A DNA stretch of 64,000 nt, taken from the NCBI GenBank assembly GCA_963771435.1, contig CAVYTF010000001.1:119738-183737 (forward strand). Direction: 5' to 3'. Below the pieces are notes generated by a model. That model was given only the letters and a program-made list of their open reading frames with translations. It ran no database searches and was not told where the DNA came from. This DNA comes from CAVYTF01 sp963771435 (GTDB lineage Bacteria; Bacteroidota; Bacteroidia; Chitinophagales; Chitinophagaceae). Every line of letters starts with the position of its first letter. The first letter of the stretch is position 1. Shown here piece after piece: positions 34,384 through 42,232 of this stretch. The position numbers were made by a program, and so were the translations under genes.

Positions 34384-34642
34384 GGGAATGACAATTGACG
34401 CGGGCAATAATGAGAATGACGGAGGCTATAATGGGAATGGCAGAAGGTGTATTGGAAATGACCGCGGCTAGAATGAGAATGATGGAGGTTGTATTGGGAA
34501 CGACGGAGGCTATAATGGGAATGACGGAGGGTGTATTGGGAATGACGAAGGCTAAAATGGGAATGACGGAGGCTATATTGTGAATGAAGGGGACTGTTTT
34601 GGGAATGTTGGCGACAGAATGGCAGTTTACGTAGGCAATAAT
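34384..34642. repeat. 21-bp tandem array D (about 12 units)
   Basis: Contiguous units with core gggaatgacggaggctata. From 34412 to 34600 nine units of exactly 21 bp follow one another; they mostly alternate between ends ctataat-like and gtgtatt-like, giving a 42-bp superperiod. Flanking units are 28, 20 and 22 bp. The preceding 34330-34380 (tgagcc-containing, 20-21 bp spacing) looks like a more decayed extension. It lies between the divergent isoaspartyl peptidase and a small hypothetical gene, so both promoters must be near it. Several frames are open through it only because 21 is a multiple of 3. Confidence 0.85.
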
Positions 34643-34767
34643 ACAAAGTGCGGCGGCCATATGGTCAGTACCGTGTTTTTAAAACGAGGTTCGGGAACTT
34701 TTAAAGAGGGTATTGAAGAGAAAAGGGGAGTTGGCCCTGAAAATTTTTACTTTCGCAAAAAACTTTC

Positions 34768-35061
34768 ATGACCGAATTTACAATTGAGTTTGAGTTTAAT
34801 GACCAAAAACATAGCGCTACGATCTGGAAATTTGTGACTTTGGACAATAGAAGGGTTCAATTTCATGCTCTTAATATTGAGCCATTACCGGAGGGAGTGA
34901 GGGAGATCTTGGTATATATTGCTAATGATGGAAACACAGGGTTTGAATTTATTTCGACGCCGGGATCTTTTGATTTTATGGCTTATGTGCTGGAGGTTTT
35001 GAAGGTGTATTGCGCGAAAAATAATATTGCTCTTTTTGTGGCTGATCCCAGAATTATTTGA
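34768..35061 (+). CDS. small hypothetical protein
   Basis: A 97-residue acidic soluble protein (begins MTEFTIEFEFNDQKHSATIW, ends NIALFVADPRII). Family not recognised. A possible promoter -7 (tactttcg, 34748-34755) lies just upstream. It precedes the HsdR-N-like gene by 27 bp on the same strand, and the two may form a small operon. Confidence 0.55.
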   Translation: MTEFTIEFEFNDQKHSATIWKFVTLDNRRVQFHALNIEPLPEGVREILVYIANDGNTGFEFISTPGSFDFMAYVLEVLKVYCAKNNIALFVADPRII

Positions 35062-35088
35062 GGTTTAAATAATTTCAACAGTTTGCTG

Positions 35089-35523
35089 ATGCTTTACCTG
35101 CAATTTCCTGAATATGAGTTTAAAATAAAAAAAGAGAGCGGCGGGGAATTTATTTTTGATGAGGTGAGAAAAAAATGGGTGAGGCTGACGCCGGAAGAAT
35201 GGGTGAGGCAAAACTTTTTGCAATATCTTATAAAAACAAAAAAATATCCATTTGCGCTGATGGCGGTTGAGAAGGAGTTTTTGTTGAACGAAATGAAAAA
35301 GCGCTGCGATATTGTTGTGTATAGAAACGAAGCGCCATGGATGATTGTGGAATGCAAAGAAACGGCTGTGCAACTGAATGAACCTGTTTTGCAACAGATA
35401 TTGAGGTATAATATGGCGTTGCCGGTGGAGTATCTTGTGATAACGAACGGGCATCATTCATTTGGATGGCAAAGGATGGATAATGAAATAAATGAATTGA
35501 CAGAGTTGCCGGAATGGGGCTGA
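35089..35523 (+). CDS. type I restriction enzyme R-protein N-terminal domain-like (orphan)
   Basis: A 144-residue single-domain protein from the ATG at 35089. It matches the HSDR_N_2 type of PD-(D/E)xK nuclease fold: RLTPEEWVRQNFLQYLI helix, then LMAVEKEFLLNEMKKRCDIV with the acidic residue, and MIVECKETAVQLNEPVLQQI containing the ExK triad. LRYNMALPVEYLVITNGHHS follows. No methylase, specificity or helicase subunit is nearby, so it is not part of a restriction system here. Such orphans are common in Bacteroidota and of unknown role. Confidence 0.82.
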   Translation: MLYLQFPEYEFKIKKESGGEFIFDEVRKKWVRLTPEEWVRQNFLQYLIKTKKYPFALMAVEKEFLLNEMKKRCDIVVYRNEAPWMIVECKETAVQLNEPVLQQILRYNMALPVEYLVITNGHHSFGWQRMDNEINELTELPEWG

Positions 35524-35682
35524 AATTTACCTCATCCCCGACCCCTTTGCAAAAGAGAGGGGCAAGAAGCGATCTATTTTTGTTAAATTAAAGCGTGTTG
35601 CTTTTTGTTTTAGCTTTTTATCTTCTAAATTGCTGCCTTATAAAAAAACTTAAAAAAACGCTTTTGTTCTAAACCAATTTTC

Positions 35683-36816
35683 ATGAAAAAAATACTTGTT
35701 TCGGTTTTTATCCTTGTTGCTTTTTATGCTGATGCTCAAAACCCTATTTATTATATGCTTGTTGGCACTTACACGAGTGCGCCGAGCAAAAGCCAGGGTA
35801 TTTATGTATATAAATTTAATCCCAATAAGGGTGAAGCAACTTATGTTGGTGTTGCTGCGGAGGTATCGAACCCTTCTTACCTGACGTTTTCGAGAGACGA
35901 GAAATATGTGTATGCAGTTGATGAAACGCATGGGGACAGTTCTGGCATGGTGAGCGCTTTTGCTTTTGATAAAACTAAAGGACAACTGCATTTTCTTGAT
36001 AAACAACCAACGGGTGGCGATGACCCCTGTTATGTGGCGGTGGATTCGTCAGGCAAAAATGTTATAGTGGCAAACTATAGCGGAGGGAATGTTGCTGTGC
36101 TGAAAACCGGTGCTGACGGGTCTTTGCAGCCATACGCGCAATTGGCGGCGCACCAAGGTTATGGTGTAAATGTTAAGCGCCAGGAAATGCCCCATCCGCA
36201 TGAGGTGGTTTTTTCGCCTGATGAAAAATATGTTTTTACGCCGGACCTGGGAAATGACAGACTGTACCGTTATACATTTAAGCCAACCGACGCAGCAAAC
36301 GTATTGGGAGATACTGACCCTGCCTATGTTGAAATTGCTGACGGAAGCGGGCCGCGCCATTTGGTGTTTAGCCCGAATAAAAAATTTGCATATCTTATTA
36401 ATGAACTGGCGGGGAATGTGATCGTTTATCAATATGACGCGGCAAGTGGAAGCATGACGCCAATTCAAACTATTGCCTCAGATAAATCGGCCGGAAAAGA
36501 TAAAAGCAGTGCGGAAATTGCGATCACCCCTGACGGAAAATTCTTATATACTTCAAACCGCGAACCTTCTAACGATATTACTATTTATAAAACGCAGTCA
36601 GACGGGCAACTGCTTGAAGTTGGGCACCAGGCTGTGGGGATGCATCCGCGATTCTTTATGATCGACCCGACGGGACATTTTGTGCTTGTTGCAAACCGTG
36701 ACAGCAACAATATACAGGTGTTTGTGATAAATAAAAATTATGGGCTGCTGGAAGATACGGGAGTGAAGATAGATGTGGAGCAACCGGTGTGCATCAAGAT
36801 GGTGCCTGTGCATTAG
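35683..36816 (+). CDS. exported lactonase family protein (6-phosphogluconolactonase-like beta-propeller)
   Basis: A 377-residue seven-bladed propeller of the YbhE/lactonase (PF10282) family. A signal peptide (KKILVSVFILVAFYADAQ) places it in the periplasm or outside, unlike the cytoplasmic E. coli 6-phosphogluconolactonase. Blade motifs include MLVGTYTSAPSKSQGIYVY, LTFSRDEKYVYAVDE, PHPHEVVFSPDEKYVFTPDL, RHLVFSPNKKFAYLINEL and ITPDGKFLYTSNREPSNDI. The substrate is probably a sugar lactone but is not proven by the sequence. Confidence 0.9.
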   Translation: MKKILVSVFILVAFYADAQNPIYYMLVGTYTSAPSKSQGIYVYKFNPNKGEATYVGVAAEVSNPSYLTFSRDEKYVYAVDETHGDSSGMVSAFAFDKTKGQLHFLDKQPTGGDDPCYVAVDSSGKNVIVANYSGGNVAVLKTGADGSLQPYAQLAAHQGYGVNVKRQEMPHPHEVVFSPDEKYVFTPDLGNDRLYRYTFKPTDAANVLGDTDPAYVEIADGSGPRHLVFSPNKKFAYLINELAGNVIVYQYDAASGSMTPIQTIASDKSAGKDKSSAEIAITPDGKFLYTSNREPSNDITIYKTQSDGQLLEVGHQAVGMHPRFFMIDPTGHFVLVANRDSNNIQVFVINKNYGLLEDTGVKIDVEQPVCIKMVPVH

Positions 36817-36837
36817 CAAATGATGCCTGGTATAATT

Positions 36838-37632
36838 TTAAAAATCTTTTTGGAGGAAAAACTTGTTGCGCTCTTTGAGCTTGCCGTTTTCGCGGATCTC
36901 AAAAGTGTACCATCCGCTGTGCATAAAACTTGCTTTGTCTAAGACGAGTTGAGTATAATCAAGATGCTTAATGGTGAAGATCTCTTTATCATCGGCGCCA
37001 AAAAAAATAATCGAATAATTTTTTTGTTTGGCATCAGGGATGTTGATATTGAGGTTGCCCGTTCTGTCAGTATAAACAAACATGGAAGGCGCCCACGCGG
37101 CATGGGAAATATATGGCCTTAGTATGACCTGGTTGCTGCTCTGGGTGAAAAGGCTGTCGCGCGTTTGGGTAAGGACCGAATCGCTGAAATGTTTAAAATC
37201 GGGATAATGAAACCGAGCATAAACCGTGTCGTGAAAATAAATGGTAATGATCTGACCGGGATCATTGCTTTGTATAGAACTGCTGTTGAAACCGGATAGA
37301 ACTTTGCGTGGTTTAGTAAAATAATATGCCCCGCCATCAAGCACATAGAAGATGCGATAATAAGAATATGGTGCGGCATAATCGTCATCAACAAAACCAT
37401 TTTGCGGAAGGCCAGGAGATAGTGCAGAGAGAATGGTGCGGAAGTTTCTTACGCTATCGAAAGACCGCTGGATGCTTACCTGCACGCAGGCATCGCCGTA
37501 TGGATTGACCCATGAGATGCGTATTTTTCCTTTGCCAAGATCATCAACAGAAAATTGAGGCAAAGGATTTTGTGCTATAAGATCTTCAGAAAAAAATAAT
37601 AATGAGAAAAAAATAATGAGCCTAGCAAACAT
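36838..37632 (-). CDS. secreted hypothetical protein with fibronectin III-like N-terminal part
   Basis: A 264-residue exported protein (signal peptide ending EDLIAQ). The first domain (FSVDDLGKGKIRISWVNPYG ... YSYYRIFYVLDGGAYYF) has the layout of a fibronectin type III fold. The second half is beta-rich (RPYISHAAWAPSMFVYTD, SGWYTFEIRENGKLKERNKF). No T9SS sorting domain. Family not recognised. It converges with the lactonase gene. Confidence 0.65.
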   Translation of the reverse strand: MFARLIIFFSLLFFSEDLIAQNPLPQFSVDDLGKGKIRISWVNPYGDACVQVSIQRSFDSVRNFRTILSALSPGLPQNGFVDDDYAAPYSYYRIFYVLDGGAYYFTKPRKVLSGFNSSSIQSNDPGQIITIYFHDTVYARFHYPDFKHFSDSVLTQTRDSLFTQSSNQVILRPYISHAAWAPSMFVYTDRTGNLNINIPDAKQKNYSIIFFGADDKEIFTIKHLDYTQLVLDKASFMHSGWYTFEIRENGKLKERNKFFLQKDF

Positions 37633-37672
37633 TTGTAAAAAATTGCTGCAAATATAAAGAGGGGTGAAGTTA

Positions 37673-38572
37673 TTAAAATTGTAAAGCGTCAGGCGGCAGA
37701 GAAAGATTACCCTGCAAGCCGCCTGTATGAATCATTAAAACACGGCTGCCGCCGGGGATCAGTCCCTTTTGAATCATGTTTTTTGTGGCAAAAAATGTTT
37801 TTGCAGTATAAACAAAATCTGTGGGCAATTGGTGTTCAAGCCAGGTTTCATTCATAAATGATAATAACTCTTTTGTGTGTTTCGCATAGCCGCCAAAATG
37901 ATGATCATGAATAAGAAGGAATTTCTTTTGTTTATCCTCTTCATTCAACAGATCTGAAATTTCAGATCCTAAACTCAAATTGTTTTTCATCACGCTAATG
38001 CCAATGACCTGTTGTTGTGGGTTGGCGGCTTTTATGAGTCCGGCAAACGTAGTACCTGTACCTACTGCGCAAACGATGTGAGTATAGCTCTCTTTATTTT
38101 GTATAAACTCAAAAATTTCTTCTACGCCTTGAGTGCCCATTATGCCATAGCCACCTTCAGGAATCCAATAAGCAGTTGGAAAAATATTTTTATCAAAAAT
38201 TTTGTAAGCTTCTCTTTTCACGAAAACTAAGCGCATTCCATAACTTTTTGATTTTATCAAAGTATGTGATAAATGCTGTGCTTCTTCGCCACGAATGATG
38301 CCTATACTTTTTAATCCCCATAGTTTACATGCAAGGGCTGTGGCAACAATGTGATTTGAATAAGCTCCGCCAAAAGTGGCTATCGTGTTTATATCTCTTT
38401 TCTTTGCATCATCAAGATAATATTTCAGCTTGAACCATTTGTTGCCGCTGATTGTTTTGTGTATTGCATCAAGCCTAAGCACATCAAGTAATACATTTTT
38501 TTGAGTCAACCAATCAGCATTGATACGTTGGGTAAATATTCTTTCAAAATCAAATTCTTTTTCAGAGGTCAC
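37673..38572 (-). CDS. D-cysteine desulfhydrase/ACC deaminase family PLP enzyme
   Basis: A 299-residue fold-type II PLP enzyme. The cofactor Lys is in ISGNKWFKLKYYL, followed by TFGGAYSNHIVATALA, WIPEGGYGIMGTQGVEE, HIVCAVGTGTTFAGL (phosphate-binding glycines) and VLMIHTGGLQGN. Members either open the ring of 1-aminocyclopropane-1-carboxylate or release H2S from D-cysteine; the sequence does not decide, and D-cysteine desulfhydrase is the commoner activity in bacteria. Confidence 0.88.
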   Translation of the reverse strand: MTSEKEFDFERIFTQRINADWLTQKNVLLDVLRLDAIHKTISGNKWFKLKYYLDDAKKRDINTIATFGGAYSNHIVATALACKLWGLKSIGIIRGEEAQHLSHTLIKSKSYGMRLVFVKREAYKIFDKNIFPTAYWIPEGGYGIMGTQGVEEIFEFIQNKESYTHIVCAVGTGTTFAGLIKAANPQQQVIGISVMKNNLSLGSEISDLLNEEDKQKKFLLIHDHHFGGYAKHTKELLSFMNETWLEHQLPTDFVYTAKTFFATKNMIQKGLIPGGSRVLMIHTGGLQGNLSLPPDALQF

Positions 38573-38612
38573 TGTAATAATTTAATGTTGGACGCTTAAA
38601 ATGAAAACATTT

Positions 38613-38620
38613 AGTTTCGC
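38613..38620 (+). promoter_or_regulatory. probable promoter of the NDP-sugar pyrophosphorylase gene
   Basis: The sequence tagtttcg approximates TAnnTTTG, and a ttgg at 38587-38590 lies about 22 nt upstream, a fair -33 match. The ATG follows 20 bp later. Confidence 0.4.
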
Positions 38621-38640
38621 AAAATTCAACAAATTAAAAT

Positions 38641-39543
38641 ATGCAACCTACACTTGTAATTCTTGCGGCCGGCATGGCAAGCCGATATGGAAGTATGAAG
38701 CAGACCCAATCTTTTGGGCCTTCAGGCGAAACAATAATGGAGTATTCTGTGTATGATGCAATTAAGGCAGGGTTTAAGAAAGTTGTTTTCATAATACGTG
38801 AAGATTTTGCGGCAAATTTTAAAGGGATATTTGAACCTAAGCTTGAAGGAAAAATAGAGACGGCGTATGTTTATCAACAATTAAATTCTTTTACAGCCGA
38901 CAGAAAAATTCCTCCGGAACGTGTAAAACCATGGGGAACAGCTCATGCTGTCCTTTGCTGTAAAGGAATAGTGGATGAGCCCTTCGCAGTGATCAATGCA
39001 GATGATTTTTATGGAAGGGATGCATTTACCAAAGCATATAATTTTCTTATCTCAAGGTGCAATGATGAAACTTATGCTGTGCTTGGTTATGAACTTGCCA
39101 ATACTTTAAGCGAAAACGGCAGTGTGAGCCGTGGCGTAATTTCAATGAATGAAAAAAATGAAATGGTGGGTATTGATGAACGGTTGAAAATTTATAAAAA
39201 GGAAGATGGAACAATGGTATTTGAAGAAAATAATATGCTTACAGAATTGCCTGGATCAACAAAAGTGAGCATGAACTTTTTTTGTCTTGCGCCAAGTTAT
39301 ATTAAAATGTGCGATGAAGAATTCGGAAAGTTCCTTGATAAAAATATGAACGATCCTAAAGCAGAATTTTTGCTTCCACGAATGGTTGATCATTTTATAA
39401 AAACAGGAATGGGTGTGGTTGAAATGGTTCCCACCTCAGCCAAATGGTTTGGCGTTACTTATAAAGAAGATGCGCCTGTTGTGCAGGCAAGTATTGCTGA
39501 ATTAGTAAAACAAAATTTATATCCCGCCAATCTTTGGGCTTAA
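38641..39543 (+). CDS. NDP-sugar pyrophosphorylase family nucleotidyltransferase
   Basis: A 300-residue Rossmann-type nucleotidyltransferase. The activated-nucleotide loop is LVILAAGMASRYGSMKQTQ, the metal-binding acid lies in FAVINADDFYGRD, and PWGTAHAVLCCKG is the sugar-nucleotide contact region. It activates a sugar-1-phosphate with NTP; which sugar is not evident. Typical of Bacteroidota (annotated only as sugar phosphate nucleotidyltransferase). Stand-alone. Confidence 0.88.
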   Translation: MQPTLVILAAGMASRYGSMKQTQSFGPSGETIMEYSVYDAIKAGFKKVVFIIREDFAANFKGIFEPKLEGKIETAYVYQQLNSFTADRKIPPERVKPWGTAHAVLCCKGIVDEPFAVINADDFYGRDAFTKAYNFLISRCNDETYAVLGYELANTLSENGSVSRGVISMNEKNEMVGIDERLKIYKKEDGTMVFEENNMLTELPGSTKVSMNFFCLAPSYIKMCDEEFGKFLDKNMNDPKAEFLLPRMVDHFIKTGMGVVEMVPTSAKWFGVTYKEDAPVVQASIAELVKQNLYPANLWA

Positions 39544-39561
39544 AATTAGTATTGATAAAAC

Positions 39562-39589
39562 AAAAGATCCAGGCATTGCCTAGATCTTT
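39562..39589. terminator. bidirectional terminator hairpin
   Basis: The arms aaagatccaggc and gcctagatcttt with loop att (one mismatch), flanked by A- and T-runs, lie between the convergent pyrophosphorylase and anti-sigma/protease genes. Confidence 0.75.
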
Positions 39590-39610
39590 TATGAATACAA
39601 AAATCAATAT

Positions 39611-40714
39611 TTATTTTTTATTGTAAGCCTTTATCAGGAACACAAAGTCTTCAACATTTTTAATTTGAGTAACTCTATCCTCCCCTTTCAATCCGGAAGT
39701 AACAGGCATTTTCATTTTCACAAAATTGGAATCAGACTTTTTCAGGCTGTCCACTAATTGAAAAATATTTTTTGATTTTATCGCAAACACAACACCTTCT
39801 GCCTGTACTTGCTTTGCGCTTAGTACACCTACTATTTCACCATTTTTATTAAACACAGGGCCACCTGAATTGCCGGGGTTGGCGCTCAAAGAGATCTGGC
39901 AACTTGTTGTGTCCCCATTAAATCCTGATTCGGCGCTTAAATAGCCCATATTATAAGTAATAGAATCACGGGGGTAACCAAGCGTATATAATTCTTCGCC
40001 TAAATTGACATTGCTCTTTTTAATTGAGTAAGGTAATTGATTGATAGGCCTAAAATCATCATCATCAATTTTCAAAATAGCCAGGTCATTGTCTTTATCG
40101 ATGCTTAATATTTTTGCCTCAAACTCGTCTCCTTTTTTGTTCTGTACAATTACTGCATTAGAACCGTTCAAAACGTGCGCATTTGTAATGATAAAGCCTT
40201 TGCCATCAATTAAAAAACCGGAACCTGCACTGTTAAAAGCTGCCGGAATTGCCACCACCCTGTGAGCGCCTTTTATTTCAGTATTTAAAGCAATAGCAAG
40301 GTTATTTACTTTACGGTTCAACTGCTCAATTTCACTCTTGGTAGGCGATGGAGAAAAATAAGACACCAGCCCGCTTATCAATAAAGCAGTAACACCTGCA
40401 ATTGATGCTGCTATGCCCGTAACTTTTCTATACTTATACCAAAGCTGAATTACTTTTCCTTTCACACTTGTTTCACCGCCATCATAAATATCGCCCTTTG
40501 AAACCAATGATTCATGGGCCTTGTTCAAAGCATGTTGAAGGTTGTCCCGTTCCGAATACATTTCCATTTGGTGCAGGAACAGTTTATGCTCCACCACCAT
40601 CTGGTCTATCCCCGGTGTCGTTTTCCTCAGATGCTCAAAATAAGCCTTTTCATCAGGCAGCATGATGCCGGAAAGGTATCTTTCAATTGCGTCCAGTAAA
40701 AGCATGTCTTCCAT
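39611..40714 (-). CDS. predicted anti-sigma factor fused to a trypsin-like serine protease
   Basis: A 367-residue single-pass membrane protein. Residues 1-95 (LLDAIERYLSGIMLPDEKAY ... VVEHKLFLHQMEMYSERDN) are cytoplasmic and arranged like the N-terminal domains of anti-sigma proteins. One helix follows (VTGIAASIAGVTALLISGLV, about 98-117), then a short coiled coil (IEQLNRKVNNLAIALN). A periplasmic trypsin/DegP-like domain has a complete triad: His180 (IITNAHVLNG), Asp210 (DKDNDLAILKI) and Ser283 (ANPGNSGGPV). No PDZ domain. Its ATG overlaps the TAA of the sigma gene by one base, so the two are translationally coupled. Inference: the protease domain senses envelope stress and the N-terminus holds the sigma factor. 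Confidence 0.83.
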   Translation of the reverse strand: MEDMLLLDAIERYLSGIMLPDEKAYFEHLRKTTPGIDQMVVEHKLFLHQMEMYSERDNLQHALNKAHESLVSKGDIYDGGETSVKGKVIQLWYKYRKVTGIAASIAGVTALLISGLVSYFSPSPTKSEIEQLNRKVNNLAIALNTEIKGAHRVVAIPAAFNSAGSGFLIDGKGFIITNAHVLNGSNAVIVQNKKGDEFEAKILSIDKDNDLAILKIDDDDFRPINQLPYSIKKSNVNLGEELYTLGYPRDSITYNMGYLSAESGFNGDTTSCQISLSANPGNSGGPVFNKNGEIVGVLSAKQVQAEGVVFAIKSKNIFQLVDSLKKSDSNFVKMKMPVTSGLKGEDRVTQIKNVEDFVFLIKAYNKK

Positions 40715-41280
40715 TACTCACCTATATTATATTGCGAAAAAAATAATTTCTTCAGTCTCATCAGGCATTTATACTTCTGGTTTTTTGCATTGTCAGCGTT
40801 CGTGTAACCAAACTCTGTCGCAATTTCCACCATCCCTTTTTTCTTCAAATAATAGGACTCCAGCAAACTTTTACACGGTTCTCCCAAGCTATTCAGCGCC
40901 CGGTGCATTATTGTAAAATCAGCATCTCTTTTTTCGTGTATCTCAAGGTCCTCTTCCACTGGAACAGTCTCTTCAAAGCTTTCATTTTGAGAAACAAATT
41001 TTCCAAGTTGCTGTAATCGCTTAAGCCAAAGCCTCCTGCATATGGAATATACATACGTTTTAATTTGACAGGTTAATACAAATGATTCATCTTTCGCTTT
41101 TTCATATAGCGCGATCATTGATTCCTGAAAAATATCACGGGCATCGTCATACGTACCATTGTTATTCAGGATAAAGGCCTGGATCATATTAAAGTTGTCT
41201 TTGTATATGGTCTCAATAGCCTTCCCATCGTTATTAGCCAACCCTTTTAAAAGTAACTGTTCGTTGTTCTCCGATCTCAC
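40714..41280 (-). CDS. ECF-type RNA polymerase sigma factor
   Basis: A sigma-70 family protein of about 188 residues from the GTG at 41280 (RSENNEQLLLKGLANNDGKA). Region 2 contains NMIQAFILNNNGTYDDARDI then FQESMIALYEK; region 4 is LGEPCKSLLESYYLKKKGMV then EIATEFGYTNADNAKNQKYK. An in-frame upstream extension to 41334 is open but runs through the promoter dyad, so the GTG start is preferred. The next gene encodes its probable anti-sigma factor. A promoter motif shared with the divergent lipoprotein gene suggests autoregulation. Confidence 0.88.
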   Translation of the reverse strand: MRSENNEQLLLKGLANNDGKAIETIYKDNFNMIQAFILNNNGTYDDARDIFQESMIALYEKAKDESFVLTCQIKTYVYSICRRLWLKRLQQLGKFVSQNESFEETVPVEEDLEIHEKRDADFTIMHRALNSLGEPCKSLLESYYLKKKGMVEIATEFGYTNADNAKNQKYKCLMRLKKLFFSQYNIGE

Positions 41281-41291
41281 TTTTGTACATT

Positions 41292-41393
41292 TTAATACTT
41301 CATCGGTGCTAAAAGTAACCCAAATCAAGATCAAAATAATTTTCAGAAAATTTTTTCAACAGTTGGGTTACTTTTATTTCATCCACGTATTAA
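41292..41393. promoter_or_regulatory. mirrored promoter pair of the sigma gene and the divergent lipoprotein gene
   Basis: The 14-bp element ttgggttactttta occurs on the plus strand (41363-41376) and, identical, on the minus strand (41323-41310), 39 bp apart as a perfect inverted repeat. Downstream of each, after 10 nt (plus) or 11 nt (minus), comes the same gtattaa (41387-41393; 41298-41292). Two divergent promoters with matching -35 and -10 blocks best explain this. They would start transcription about 30 bp before the lipoprotein ATG and a few bases before the sigma GTG. The match implies that the same sigma factor, presumably the one encoded here, reads both. Confidence 0.75.
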
Positions 41394-41428
41394 TATCAAA
41401 ATTCACTCACAAAAAAACTTTAAACAAA

Positions 41429-41689
41429 ATGAAAAAATTGTTATTCGTACTTGCACTTGGCGTATTCGCCGCTTGCGGTAATGGTTCTGGTACTCCTGCA
41501 GCTACAGATTCAGTTGCAAAAGATACCACTGTTATGACTCCTGCTCCTGCAGCTCCGGATTCTGCTGCTATGAAAATGGCTGCTGATTCTGCAAAAATGA
41601 AAATGGCTGCTGATTCTGCCGCTGCTAAAATGGCTGCTGATTCTGCAAAGCACGCTAAGAAAGGTGGCAAGATGAAAGGTAAAATGTAA
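41429..41689 (+). CDS. small Ala/Lys/Met-repeat lipoprotein
   Basis: An 86-residue lipoprotein with signal KKLLFVLALGVFAAC (lipobox Cys16). After an Ala/Pro/Thr linker come three or four copies of a motif KMAADSAK/A, then a very basic end (KHAKKGGKMKGKM). The composition suggests a small periplasmic or outer-membrane helical protein, perhaps a Lpp-like spacer or a polyanion-binding protein. It is divergent from the ECF sigma gene and shares its promoter motif, so it is a likely target of that sigma factor. Confidence 0.8.
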   Translation: MKKLLFVLALGVFAACGNGSGTPAATDSVAKDTTVMTPAPAAPDSAAMKMAADSAKMKMAADSAAAKMAADSAKHAKKGGKMKGKM

Positions 41690-41787
41690 TTTATTAAGGG
41701 TTATCGGGTAAAAGATCAGTGCAGCCTAGCTTGCAGGCAGAAAATAACCCACGAAGATTTTTCATATGGCAAGCAATCGTTAGAGGC

Positions 41788-41821
41788 CGTTCCGTTTCCA
41801 CGGAATGGCTTTATTTTTTTC
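41788..41821 (+). terminator. Rho-independent terminator
   Basis: The stem ggccgttccg / cggaatggc with loop tttcca is followed by tttattttttt, about 100 bp after the lipoprotein stop. Confidence 0.7.
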
Positions 41822-41866
41822 TAAATAATTCAGCTTTATGCTTATCATGTAGCTAAAGATGTAGCT

Positions 41867-42118
41867 AAAGTCTTTACCCGAGCCCTTAAAGTCTTTACCC
41901 GAGCCCCTAAAGCCTTTACCCGAGCTCCTAAAGCCTTAACCCGAGCCTTTAAAGTCTTAACCCGAGCCTTTAAAGTCTTAACCCGAGCCTTTAAAGTCTT
42001 AACCCGAGCCTTTAAAGTCTTAACCCGAGTATGTAAAGTCTTAACCCGAGTATGTAAAGTCTTAACCCGAGTATGTAAAGTCTTAACCCGAGTATGTAAA
42101 GTCTTAACTTCTAAATGG
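41867..42118. repeat. 21-bp tandem array E (12 units)
   Basis: Twelve contiguous 21-bp units with core aaagtcttaacccgag. Three central units (41951-42013) are identical to one another, and the next four (42014-42097) are identical with the ending tatgt in place of cettt-type ends (cct/ttt). The outer units have diverged. This homogenisation indicates recent expansion by unit duplication. On the minus strand an ATG at 42129 opens a frame of heptapeptides (ARVKTLK, HTRVKTL), most likely a by-product of the 7-codon period. The array lies between the lipoprotein gene and ruvB, both plus strand. Confidence 0.9.
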
Positions 42119-42232
42119 GTATTTTTCATAAACAGAGGATTTTGAGTTTAGAATTTTGTGTTACCAAAACAACATGAATAGTATGAGGCTCCTCTCTTTA
42201 CTTTTGCATAGTTTTACACAACGTAAATACAA

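Noticed and set aside
34343..34660. Three overlapping open frames across array D on both strands
   Set aside because: Same cause: 21 is a multiple of three. None has a domain, and their conflicting frames cannot all be real.
41867..42118. CRISPR array
   Set aside because: Units are contiguous with no spacers, and no cas gene is in the window; the same applies to the other 21-bp arrays.
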